DNA of 17,881 bases from Xanthobacteraceae bacterium. GTDB lineage: Bacteria; Pseudomonadota; Alphaproteobacteria; Rhizobiales; Xanthobacteraceae. The translations under genes and the position numbers were made by a program. The stretch lies in the NCBI GenBank assembly GCA_030044035.1, contig JASHWN010000529.1, forward strand, positions 1 to 17,881, read 5' to 3'. Positions 1 to 8,277 of the stretch are shown one piece after another; position 1 is the first letter of the stretch; each line of letters starts with the position of its first letter. The notes under the pieces were generated by a model that saw only the letters and a program-made list of their open reading frames with translations, searched no databases and had not been told where the DNA came from.

Positions 1-738
1 GGCGCCATGCTGCCGTGGTCGCCGACCAGCAACGACGTGTTCGAGAGCGTTTGGCTCACGGTGCTCAGCTTCGAGGCGCTGCTGTTTACCATCGCCGTCG
101 CCTTCATCCTGCTCGCCATGGCCAAGGAGCGCACCGAACACCGGCACAAGACCGCGGCGCTGATCGATCCGCTGACCGGTGTCCCCAACCGTCGGGCCTT
201 CCTGCAGGATGCCGAAGCCCAGCTCAGGCGTCAGGGGGCCAATCCGCGGCCGCTTGCGGCGATGCTGCTCGACCTCGACAATTTCAAATCCATCAATGAC
301 CGCTTCGGCCATGCCACCGGCGACCGGGTGCTGCAGCTGTTCGCCCAGATTTCCAGCCATTCCATGCGGCGCATGGACGTGTTCGGCCGGCTCGGCGGCG
401 AGGAATTTGCAGCCCTGCTGTTCGACGTGACGCGCGAGCGCGCGTTGGCGATTGCCGAAGAGATCCGCGCCAGCTTTGCGGCCGCGAGCAGCGAGGTCGA
501 TGGCCGGCCGGTCGTCGCCACGGTCAGCATCGGCATCGTCGTCAGTCATGACGCCGGACTCGATCTCTCCGCGTTATTGGCGCAGGCCGACCATGCGCTT
601 TATCGCGCCAAGGACAATGGCCGCAATCGCATCGAAATCGGCGCGATCGAGCTCGTTCTCGAACGCGTCAAGCGCATCACCGGCGAAAGCTCGATGACGG
701 CGCTGGGCGCCAATGCGCCGGCAAAATCCGCCGCCTGA
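1..738 (+). CDS. Membrane-anchored diguanylate cyclase (GGDEF domain), 5' partial
   Basis: It makes cyclic di-GMP from two GTP at the inner membrane. The reading frame is open back to base 1, so the true start probably lies upstream; the first ATG in view is at 7. Numbering from that ATG, a hydrophobic helix spans about 17-38, a charged linker follows, and the GGDEF domain covers about 50-215. The DNFKSIND metal/substrate segment is at 91-98, the active-site GGEEF at 130-134, and an intact RxxD product-inhibition site (RRMD) at 121-124. It should therefore be active and feedback-inhibited. GGDEF proteins of this type usually carry a multi-helix sensory N-terminus, which would lie outside the window. 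No EAL domain follows. The family call is firm; the input signal is unknown. Confidence 0.93.
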   Translation, partial: GAMLPWSPTSNDVFESVWLTVLSFEALLFTIAVAFILLAMAKERTEHRHKTAALIDPLTGVPNRRAFLQDAEAQLRRQGANPRPLAAMLLDLDNFKSINDRFGHATGDRVLQLFAQISSHSMRRMDVFGRLGGEEFAALLFDVTRERALAIAEEIRASFAAASSEVDGRPVVATVSIGIVVSHDAGLDLSALLAQADHALYRAKDNGRNRIEIGAIELVLERVKRITGESSMTALGANAPAKSAA

Positions 739-754
739 CGGCAAAGCCTCCGCG

Positions 755-1222
755 CTATTTCACTTCGGCCGGCGTCGAGGTTCCCGGACCTTCGCCGACG
801 ATGAGCAGCACGGCGTCCTCGTCCTTGGCGCCGTCGAAATGCACGTGTTGACCGTAATGGGTCACGAAGGTGCCCGCGGCCATCGGCACGGTAGCATCGG
901 GATCGAACTTGGTGCCGGTGCCGACCCACCAGGTGCCCTTGAGCACGGTGATGAATCGGTCGTGCGGATGAAAATGCGGGTGGCTGAAATGCCGACCCGC
1001 CAGCCATTTGACCATCTGAACGTAAAGCCCTTCCTTGGACGGATCGCCGACCAGGACCGCGTTCTGCGCGCCAGCTGGGCTCGGCGGCGACCACTTGATC
1101 TGATCGGGCAGCTTGAACGTTACGGCCGCCTCATCGAGCGTGGCGGCGCGGGCGAGCCCGCCGCAGAGAGCGAACGCCGAGAACGATAACAGGCCCAGTT
1201 GGCGGCGCGTGAACGGCGACAT
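755..1222 (-). CDS. Exported single-domain cupin protein
   Basis: A 155-residue small beta-barrel (cupin) protein. The start is supported by GGGAGGA five bases upstream of the ATG. The N-terminus reads as a Tat-like signal: an RRQLG motif at 6-10, then a hydrophobic stretch to about 26 ending in Ala-Arg-Ala. The cupin core has the first metal-binding motif around 81-96, with H83-x-H85 and closing G96. A second motif lies around 113-128, with H122, H126 and H128. The expected glutamate of motif 1 appears replaced by D88. This suggests a periplasmic metal-dependent cupin, but the substrate cannot be read. It is transcribed divergently from the methyltransferase gene across about 180 bases. Confidence 0.85.
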   Translation of the reverse strand: MSPFTRRQLGLLSFSAFALCGGLARAATLDEAAVTFKLPDQIKWSPPSPAGAQNAVLVGDPSKEGLYVQMVKWLAGRHFSHPHFHPHDRFITVLKGTWWVGTGTKFDPDATVPMAAGTFVTHYGQHVHFDGAKDEDAVLLIVGEGPGTSTPAEVK

Positions 1223-1400
1223 GAAATCCTCCCTTGAAAATGAAGCGCTGCTGCATGTCGGTATGAGGCTAGCGCGCCGGCTCGGCCAATGCGAGATGGG
1301 ATATTGCCCGCCGCCGGCACTGCCGTAGCCGGCGCGATTGCAGTCCGCGACAGTCCCGTATTAGGGTCAAATTTTGCATGGCGGCGGTAACGAGCGTGAA

Positions 1401-2570
1401 ATGAAACGTAGCAGCGATCGGATTCTCACTACCCATGTCGGCAGCCTGATCCGCCCGCCGGCGCTGCAGGAATTTTTGCGCGCCAAGCAGGCCGGCAAGC
1501 CGTACGACCAGGGCGCTTATGCCGCGTGCCTGGCGCAATCGGTCGCCGAAGTCGTGCGCCAGCAGGCCGCGGTCGGCGTCGACGTCGTCTCCGATGGCGA
1601 ATTCGGCAAGTCGATTTCGTGGTCGCAATACGTGCTCGAGCGGCTGAGCGGCTTCGAGCGGCGGCCGATCACGTCCGGGGCCAAAAATCCATTTACGCGC
1701 GGCGTGGACCGCGAAAGGTTCGCCGAGTTCTACGCCGAGCTCGACGCCCGCGAAGGCGTGGCGACCACGGTCGAAGCGGTCTGCACCGATCCGATCAGCT
1801 ACACCGGGCAGGCGGAGTTAAAGCGCGACATCGACAATTTCAAAGCGGCGCTCGCGACGGTGAACGTCGAAGAAGCGTTCCTGCCGGTCGCCGCTCCGGC
1901 GAGCGTCATTCCGGACCGCAAGAACGAGTATTACAAAAGCGACGAGGAGCTGATCCGCGCCATCGGCGCGGCGATGCGCACCGAATACCGCACCATCATC
2001 GACGCCGGCTTTTTGCTGCAGCTCGACGATGCGCGCGCCGCCGTCACCTACGACCGCATGGTGCCGCCGGCGCGCTTTGCCGATTACCGCGACTGGCTTG
2101 CGCTGCAGATCGAGGTGACCAATGCGGCGATCGCCGGGCTGCCGGCTGAGCGCATCCGCTATCACGTCTGCTGGGGCAGCTGGCCCGGCCCGCACACCAG
2201 CGACGTGGCGCTCAAGGACATCGTCGATATTATTCTGCGGCTCAATGTCGGCGCGCTGGTGATCGAAGGCGCCAATCCGCGCCACGAGCACGAATGGCGG
2301 GTCTGGGAAAGCGCCAAGCTGCCGGCGGGCAAGGTGCTCATCCCCGGCGTGATCAGCCACGCCACCAACGTCGTCGAGCATCCGGAACTGGTCGCCGAAC
2401 GCGTCGTGCGGCTGGCCCGCTTGGTCGGGCGCGAAAACGTCATAGCCGGCACCGATTGCGGTTTCGCCCAAGGGCCGTTTCACCGCCGCGTCCACCCAAG
2501 TATCATGTGGGCCAAGCTCGCAGCGCTCGTCGAAGGCGCTCGGCTCGCCAGCGCGGAGTTGTGGGCATAG
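1401..2570 (+). CDS. Cobalamin-independent methionine synthase II-family methyltransferase (MetE C-terminal type)
   Basis: A 389-residue stand-alone homologue of the catalytic C-terminal half of MetE. In this family a zinc-bound thiol is methylated. The zinc ligands are in the expected order: H255 and C257 (YHVCWGS), E289 (VIEGANPR) and C353 (GTDCGF). An HVGS motif lies near the N-terminus (12-15). Full MetE is about 750 residues, so the N-terminal folate-binding half is absent and the methyl donor is uncertain. Such short versions occur in methionine supply from non-folate donors and in catabolic demethylation. I chose ATG 1401 because family proteins begin close to the HVGS motif; a TTG at 1374 would add nine residues. 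It ends 16 bases before a convergent gene. Confidence 0.88.
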   Translation: MKRSSDRILTTHVGSLIRPPALQEFLRAKQAGKPYDQGAYAACLAQSVAEVVRQQAAVGVDVVSDGEFGKSISWSQYVLERLSGFERRPITSGAKNPFTRGVDRERFAEFYAELDAREGVATTVEAVCTDPISYTGQAELKRDIDNFKAALATVNVEEAFLPVAAPASVIPDRKNEYYKSDEELIRAIGAAMRTEYRTIIDAGFLLQLDDARAAVTYDRMVPPARFADYRDWLALQIEVTNAAIAGLPAERIRYHVCWGSWPGPHTSDVALKDIVDIILRLNVGALVIEGANPRHEHEWRVWESAKLPAGKVLIPGVISHATNVVEHPELVAERVVRLARLVGRENVIAGTDCGFAQGPFHRRVHPSIMWAKLAALVEGARLASAELWA

Positions 2571-2586
2571 CGCCGCAGGTGGTCGG

Positions 2587-3192
2587 CTAGTGAGGCAACT
2601 TATTCACCGCTGCGCGCAACTGCTCGATGCTTATTCTCCTTGGCCCAAGGTTGAAGGGCGGACTCTCCAGTTTAGACAGGTTGAAAACATCACCCTTCGC
2701 ATATTCACGATACCCATGATACTTCATTATTTGATCAGTCGAGCCGAGGAGAATGCAATTGTCGTCGTTGAACGAATCATCATAGTGTTCTCGGCAAAAT
2801 AGATACGCCAGATCAAATCTCGATCTCCCGTCATAAATTCGTCTATCGATCATCGGGTATAGAAACCAATAGCCGCGTGCGATCCTATTATCGTTTCCGT
2901 TCCAGTAGTAATAACGTCCATCATGACCAAAGTAATACACCGTATTGATGCCAGGCGGATCAGATAGCAAGATCGTGGCATCCGACAAATAGCGCTCTAT
3001 CTCGTCGCGCGTAGGGAAGGTCTCTGAAAAGTATCTTTCTTTGGATTCGTTGGACCAAAGCGCGAAGTGGTCAATATTTTCCGTGTAGGAATGGCGTCCA
3101 ACGTAAACGCAACCCTTGACGAGACCAACTACGCCGATCAGCACCAACGCAAATTTGGCGAGCCGCTTAAAATGGGCCAGTTTAGTTATCAC
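2587..3192 (-). CDS. Hypothetical membrane-anchored protein, A/T-rich orphan
   Basis: A 201-residue protein I do not recognise. It starts with GTG and has only a weak purine stretch upstream. One hydrophobic helix at about 10-28 should anchor it, with the rest on the outer face. Cys28 follows the helix but the preceding residues are a poor lipobox. The soluble part is rich in Tyr, Asp and Arg (for example YYFGHDGRYYYW around 96-107), with two cysteines near 151 and 164 that could form a disulfide. The DNA is visibly richer in A and T than the flanking genes, and A/T-ending codons are common. This suggests transferred or fast-evolving DNA. It converges on the methyltransferase gene. Confidence 0.7.
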   Translation of the reverse strand: MITKLAHFKRLAKFALVLIGVVGLVKGCVYVGRHSYTENIDHFALWSNESKERYFSETFPTRDEIERYLSDATILLSDPPGINTVYYFGHDGRYYYWNGNDNRIARGYWFLYPMIDRRIYDGRSRFDLAYLFCREHYDDSFNDDNCILLGSTDQIMKYHGYREYAKGDVFNLSKLESPPFNLGPRRISIEQLRAAVNKLPH

Positions 3193-3345
3193 TGCTTATC
3201 TCAGATGCAAGGGCGTTCGGCTCAATTTTGCCAACTTGGGGCTGTATGCATAGAGGAGTATGTTGAACTATTAAGCAGCAACAATGACCGCATTGTGATC
3301 ACTGGAAAGAACTGATCGAAAGGACTTTAAGGTGATATCAGCTGA

Positions 3346-4323
3346 TTGTCGTGGTTTATCAGAATGATGACGCCGATCCGACTCCGCCGGGCAGCGCTTG
3401 CGGCATGTAGCCTTATGATCATCGCCTTGGGCGCGCTTTGGGCTTATGGCGGGACGTATGCACTTCACGCGCTGGTTAAGCGGGGAGCGACTTATTGGCT
3501 GCCCGTTGGGACCAACAGTTCGCTCATCTCGCCTGCTATGCGCCTTGCGCTCGCTGGCGCGCCTGCCGCGGTCCCGGGACAATTTGAGTGGCAAACCATC
3601 GGCCCGGGCTTCGAAGTCGCCGACCTGCCGGCGCTGATCAACGGGGAGGCGGTCGACCACATCCTGCTCGCTCGCATCGATCCCGAAAGATTTCGCTTTG
3701 TCGTGCGATCGTCGCATGGCGGTTACAACGACCTCGATCAATGGATGACGCAACTCGGCGCGGCGTTGGTCGTCAATGCCAGTTACTACGGGCCTACCGG
3801 TCAACCAGCCACGCCCTTTTTGAGCGACGGCGTTCTTCTCGGGCCAAAAGACTACAGGGCCAGAGCAGGAGCCTTCGTCACCTCCGCCTCATTCACTGGG
3901 ATTCGCGATCTCGCCCAACAGGACTGGCAAACAGCATTCCGCGGTGCCGACAACGCGATGGTGTCGTTCCCGCTTCTCGTCTCGGACGGCTCAAACCGCG
4001 TGACTCGCGCCAGCCGTTGGCTGGCGAACCGGAGCTTCGTCGCGCAAGACCAAGCTGGCCGCATCATCATCGGAACGACCACCGATGCGTTCTTTTCGCT
4101 GGACCGCCTGGCGCGCTTTCTGATCGATTCCCCCCTAAAGCTGACGATCGCACTCAATCTCGACGGTGGCCCGGTCGCATGTCAGGGAATTTCGCTGAAT
4201 GGCTATCAGCGCAAGAGCTACGGTCGATGGGAGCTGCAGGTTGAAGGTGATCGGGGGCAATTACTGGGTTGGCTGTACGGCAAGCCCGATATGCCAGTCG
4301 CTCTTGCGGTCTATCCAAAGTGA
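3346..4323 (+). CDS. Phosphodiester glycosidase family protein (NAGPA/DUF2233 fold)
   Basis: A 325-residue protein with an N-terminal membrane anchor or uncleaved signal (about 13-36) and an exported domain. Family landmarks are VVNASYYGP (142-150) followed by a FLSDG turn (158-162), RIIIGTTTDA (239-248), and ALNLDGG (269-275). The last corresponds to the conserved Leu-Asp-Gly-Gly near the active site of the NAGPA family, which cleaves sugar-phosphodiester bonds. The substrate here is unknown. The TTG at 3346 has AAGGTG about 11 bases upstream; ATG at 3364 or 3367 is an alternative that shortens the cytoplasmic tail by six or seven residues. It sits between two A/T-rich orphan genes on the other strand. 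Family confidence is good; function is inferred. Confidence 0.82.
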   Translation: MSWFIRMMTPIRLRRAALAACSLMIIALGALWAYGGTYALHALVKRGATYWLPVGTNSSLISPAMRLALAGAPAAVPGQFEWQTIGPGFEVADLPALINGEAVDHILLARIDPERFRFVVRSSHGGYNDLDQWMTQLGAALVVNASYYGPTGQPATPFLSDGVLLGPKDYRARAGAFVTSASFTGIRDLAQQDWQTAFRGADNAMVSFPLLVSDGSNRVTRASRWLANRSFVAQDQAGRIIIGTTTDAFFSLDRLARFLIDSPLKLTIALNLDGGPVACQGISLNGYQRKSYGRWELQVEGDRGQLLGWLYGKPDMPVALAVYPK

Positions 4324-4351
4324 AACAACTTTAAGTCCGGTGGATACCTAC

Positions 4352-5152
4352 TCAATTTTCAACCCCCGCCTTGACTGTAAACCCTAGAACAAGCTTACGG
4401 AGGTCCGCGTCGATCTTGGTGATGTCTTTCAGATGGCTCAAATTAAAGAAAAACCTAAGCGAGCCCGAGGTTGCTACGCGGTCGCTGATCGGAGAACACA
4501 AACCATCTCGACGGCCGTGGTTGTCGAAGATCTTGCAAACATAAAACGGTATTTGGCCATTATCGGCCTTTCCATAGTAGTATTCTATACGGGCATTATC
4601 AGGACCGACTTCGTACTTTTCAAATCCATACGGTCCTTCGATGGGAGCTTGACTATGAAATAGATGTCTGACTCTCTCAAACACCTCTGGTGGCGATGGG
4701 CCGTCTGGGCCGTTTATCCTGAAAGAGAATGGCTCGCAGCCCGGAGGTCGATCAAGTGGCTTGGCAGTAAAGCAGTTGAAGGTCTCTTTTGAATACGGTT
4801 TCAAATCAGGAAGATTGACCCGCAAAGTCACCACCGCTTGCGGACCGCCGTTCCAATCTTCCATCGTCGTCAAATAGTTTCTCGGGACGCGGTAATGGAT
4901 GCCGCCGACGCTGAATTCGACCGGGTATGTATCGAGACTTGGTCGCGGGAACGACGCTATGATCGCCTTCTGCAGCTCTTTGCGACCTGCTGCCAAATCA
5001 TCGGCCACTGCTGGTGCAGCCACAACCACGACCGCCAAAAGCCACGCGCAAGGGAGATGCAGCATGGCGGCGGATCGAAGGCTTCGGAGCGATGCGCATG
5101 CCATAAACGACATGTTGCGTCGCCTGGCTCGACGTGAATTGAGCCAGATCAT
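4352..5152 (-). CDS. Hypothetical exported protein downstream of the efflux pump
   Basis: An unrecognised protein of about 250 residues with a clear signal peptide: hydrophobic run LLAVVVVAAPAVA, then Asp-Asp. The mature part has no motif I know; it has several cysteines and aromatic clusters (EYYYGK, RFFFNL). The start is uncertain. ATG 5152 overlaps the pump stop as ATGA and gives 266 residues with a long Arg-rich n-region. ATG 5113, 5104 and 5065 are shorter alternatives; 5065 gives a compact 21-residue signal but lacks a basic n-region. None has a strong ribosome site. The part below about 5050 is more A/T-rich than the pump gene. It may be translationally coupled to the pump, but nothing ties its function to efflux. 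Confidence 0.68.
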   Translation of the reverse strand: MIWLNSRRARRRNMSFMACASLRSLRSAAMLHLPCAWLLAVVVVAAPAVADDLAAGRKELQKAIIASFPRPSLDTYPVEFSVGGIHYRVPRNYLTTMEDWNGGPQAVVTLRVNLPDLKPYSKETFNCFTAKPLDRPPGCEPFSFRINGPDGPSPPEVFERVRHLFHSQAPIEGPYGFEKYEVGPDNARIEYYYGKADNGQIPFYVCKIFDNHGRRDGLCSPISDRVATSGSLRFFFNLSHLKDITKIDADLRKLVLGFTVKAGVEN

Positions 5153-8100
5153 TCCGCGGCGACGGCGTGCACGGGTTCGGCTTCTTCCAGCATCGGGCCG
5201 AGCTTCTCGCCGAACAGCCAGCGCTGCAGCCGGTCGAGATAAAGGTAGACGACCGGCGTGGTGTAGAGCGTCAGCACCTGGCTCAGGGCGAGCCCGCCGA
5301 CCATGGCGTAACCGAGCGGTTGCCGCATTTCCGAGCCGGCGCCGGTGCCGAGCGCCAGCGGAATGCCGGCGAGCATCGCCGCCGCCGTGGTCATCATGAT
5401 CGGCCGGAAGCGAAGCAGACACGCTTCGCGGATCGCCGCGAGCGGCGGCAGGTGCCGGTCGCGCTCCGCGGCGATGGCGAAATCGACCAGCATGATGCCG
5501 TTTTTCTTGACGATGCCGATCAAGAGGATGATGCCGATGATGCCGATCACGGAGAGGTCCATGTGACCGAGGCGCAGCGCCAACAGCGCGCCGATGCCGG
5601 CCGACGGCAGCGTCGACAGGATTGTCAGCGGGTGGATGAAGCTCTCGTAGAGCACACCGAGGATGATGTAGACGACGATCAGCGCCGCCGCGATCAGCGC
5701 CGGCTCGCTCTTGAGCGAGGTCTGGAACGCCTGCGCGTTGCCCTGGAATGTCGGGATGACTGAGTCGGGCATGCCGATCGCCCGCGACGCATTGTTGACG
5801 GCTTCGACGGCCTGGCCCAGCGCGACCCCGGGCATCAGATTGAAGGTGATCGTGACAGCGGGAAATTGTCCCTGATGGGAGATCAGAAGCGGTCCGACGC
5901 CGTTTGAGTCGACGCGGACCAGCGTCGAGAGCGGCACGGCGCCGCCGGTCAGCGGCGACTTGATGTAGAGTCGATCGAGCGTGGAGAGATCCTTCTGCAG
6001 CTCAGGCAGGATTTCCAGCACCAGGAAGTAGGTCTTGAGCTGGGTGAAATACTGCGTAATCTGACGTTGGCCGAAGGCATCATTGAGCGTGTCGTCGATC
6101 GCCTGCGGTGAGATGCCGAAGCGGGACGCCTGGTCGCGGTTGATGGTGATCTGAAGCCGCGGCGCGTTGGCCAACAGGTCGCTGGTGACGTCGGCGAGCT
6201 GCGGCACCGCCTTCAGCTTGTCCAACAGTTTTTGCGACCATTCGTTCAGCTCGTCGATGTTGGTGTCCTGCAATGTGTACTGGAAGCTGCCGCGGGCGAT
6301 GCGGGCGCCGACGTTGATGTCCTGCGCCGGCTGCAGGAACAGATTGGCGCCCTCGACCTTGGCGAGCTGCGGGCGGAGCCGATCGATGATCTGCGAGGCA
6401 TTGAGCGTGCGTTCGTCGCGCGGCTTGAGGGTGATGAAGAAGCGCCCGGTATTGGCCGATTGGGCGCTGCCGGTCGACCCGGTCTGCGAGCCAAAGCTTT
6501 CGACGTCGGGATCGCGCAGGATGACGTCGCCGAGATCGCGCATCAGGCGCATCATCTGCTCAGGCGAGGTGTCCTGCGCCGCCTCGGCGAAGCCCTGAAT
6601 AAGACCGGTGTCCTGAATCGGAAAGAAACCTTTTGGAATCTCGATCGCCATGACCAGCGTCAGCGCCATGGTGGCGAAGAACACGCCAAGCGTGGTGGCC
6701 TGGTGGCGCAGGACGACATCGAGCGTGCGCCGATAAAACGCGATCATGCCGTTGAAGCCGCTTTCGATGATCCGATAGATGCGGCCATGGGTATCCGGCT
6801 CGCGGTGCATGAAACGCGACGACATCATCGGCGCCAATGTCAGCGAGACCAGCGCCGAAACCGCGATGGAGGCGGTGACAGTCAGCGCAAATTCGCGGAA
6901 TAGCCGGCCGATGATACCGCTCATGAGCAGGAGCGGGATGAACACGGCGATCAGCGAGCACGAGATCGAGACCACCGTGAAGCCGATCTCGCGCGAGCCC
7001 TTGAGCGCCGCCGTGAACGGCGCTTCGCCGTGCTCGACGTGACGATAGATGTTTTCCACCACGACGATCGCGTCATCGACGACGAAGCCGACCGAAATCG
7101 TCAGCGCCATCAGCGACAGGTTGTCGAGGCTGAAATTCATCAGGTACATCGCGCCAAACGAGCCGGCCAGCGCCAGCGGCACCGTCACGCTGGGGATGAG
7201 CGTGGCCCAGAAATTGCGCAGGAACAGCAGGATCACCATCACCACGAGGCAGATGGTCAGCACCATGGTGAACTCGACGTCCTGCACCGAGGCCCGGATC
7301 GTCTTGGTGCGGTCGAGGATGATGTCGGCTTTGACCGACGGCGGGATGCGGGCGGTCAATTGCGGCAGCTCGGCCTTGATCTTGTCGACCGTGTCGATGA
7401 CGTTGGCGCCAGGCTGCTTGAAGATGGCGAGGATGACGCCGTCCTTGTTGTTCTGATAGCCGGCGACGGTCCGATCGACCGGTTCGGCGACCGCCTGACC
7501 GACGTCGCGCACCCGGATCGGAGCGCCGTTGCGATAGGCCAGGACCACGTCGTTGAACTTGGCGGCGTCGGTGATCTGATCGTTGGCGGCGATGGTGAAG
7601 CTGATCCGGTCGCCGTTGATCACGCCCTTGGCGGCATTGGTCGTCGAGGTGACGAGCGTGCCGCGGATATCCTCCAGCGTAATTCCCGTGGCCGCGAGCT
7701 TGGCGGGGTCGACCTGAACGCGGATCGACGGGGTGCGGTCGCCGAAAACCAGCACCTGGGCGACGCCGGCGACCTGCGAAATCTGCTGCGCCAGAAAGAT
7801 ATTGGCGTAATCATCGACGTTGATCAGCGGTATCGTGTCGGAATGCACTGAAAGCAAGAGCACCGGCACGTCAGCCGGATTGACCTTCTTGTACGCCGGC
7901 GGCGTGGTCAGCGACTGCGGCAGCGTCTTGGTCGCCACCGTGATCGCCGCCTGCACATCCTGCGCCGCCGAATCGATGTTACGGTCGAGGTCGAACTGGA
8001 TGACGATCGTGGAGGCGCCGAGCGAACTCTGCGACGTCATCTGCGCGACGCCGGCGATCTGGCCGAACTGCTGCTCGAGCGGCGCGGCGACCGACGTCGC

Positions 8101-8277
8101 CATGGTTTCGGCGCTGGCGCCGGTCCACGTCGTGGTGATTTGAATCGTGGGAAAATCGACCTGCGGCAGCGGCGCGACCGGCAGGAACGGAAACGAGACA
8201 ATGCCGACAAAGGCGAGCGCCGCCATCAACAGCGTGGTCGCGACCGGTCGACGGATGAACGGTTCGGAGACGCTCAC
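5149..8277 (-). CDS. RND multidrug efflux inner-membrane pump, MdtB/MdtC-like
   Basis: A 1042-residue proton-driven efflux transporter of the AcrB/HAE1 superfamily, closest by eye to MdtB/MdtC: LPVAPLPQVDFP at 32-43, NLSLMALTIS at 386-395, KKNGIMLVDFA at 924-934. TM4 carries the proton-relay pair D401-D402 (VVDDAIVVVEN), and K924 or K925 corresponds to the TM10 lysine. Length and the two-fold repeat are complete. The start is GTG 8277, which overlaps the adaptor's TGA as GTGA. This coupled start matches the usual N-terminus (SEPFIRRPVATTLL); the open frame to 8574 overlaps the adaptor and is not coding. It should assemble with the adjacent adaptor and an outer-membrane channel that is not encoded here. 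MdtBC are heteromeric in E. coli; only one pump gene is present here. Confidence 0.95.
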   Translation of the reverse strand: MSVSEPFIRRPVATTLLMAALAFVGIVSFPFLPVAPLPQVDFPTIQITTTWTGASAETMATSVAAPLEQQFGQIAGVAQMTSQSSLGASTIVIQFDLDRNIDSAAQDVQAAITVATKTLPQSLTTPPAYKKVNPADVPVLLLSVHSDTIPLINVDDYANIFLAQQISQVAGVAQVLVFGDRTPSIRVQVDPAKLAATGITLEDIRGTLVTSTTNAAKGVINGDRISFTIAANDQITDAAKFNDVVLAYRNGAPIRVRDVGQAVAEPVDRTVAGYQNNKDGVILAIFKQPGANVIDTVDKIKAELPQLTARIPPSVKADIILDRTKTIRASVQDVEFTMVLTICLVVMVILLFLRNFWATLIPSVTVPLALAGSFGAMYLMNFSLDNLSLMALTISVGFVVDDAIVVVENIYRHVEHGEAPFTAALKGSREIGFTVVSISCSLIAVFIPLLLMSGIIGRLFREFALTVTASIAVSALVSLTLAPMMSSRFMHREPDTHGRIYRIIESGFNGMIAFYRRTLDVVLRHQATTLGVFFATMALTLVMAIEIPKGFFPIQDTGLIQGFAEAAQDTSPEQMMRLMRDLGDVILRDPDVESFGSQTGSTGSAQSANTGRFFITLKPRDERTLNASQIIDRLRPQLAKVEGANLFLQPAQDINVGARIARGSFQYTLQDTNIDELNEWSQKLLDKLKAVPQLADVTSDLLANAPRLQITINRDQASRFGISPQAIDDTLNDAFGQRQITQYFTQLKTYFLVLEILPELQKDLSTLDRLYIKSPLTGGAVPLSTLVRVDSNGVGPLLISHQGQFPAVTITFNLMPGVALGQAVEAVNNASRAIGMPDSVIPTFQGNAQAFQTSLKSEPALIAAALIVVYIILGVLYESFIHPLTILSTLPSAGIGALLALRLGHMDLSVIGIIGIILLIGIVKKNGIMLVDFAIAAERDRHLPPLAAIREACLLRFRPIMMTTAAAMLAGIPLALGTGAGSEMRQPLGYAMVGGLALSQVLTLYTTPVVYLYLDRLQRWLFGEKLGPMLEEAEPVHAVAAE

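Noticed and set aside
7030..7851. A 273-codon Asp/His/Arg-rich frame on the + strand inside the pump gene
   Set aside because: Antisense to the intact RND pump; composition is typical of the complement of a GC-rich gene.
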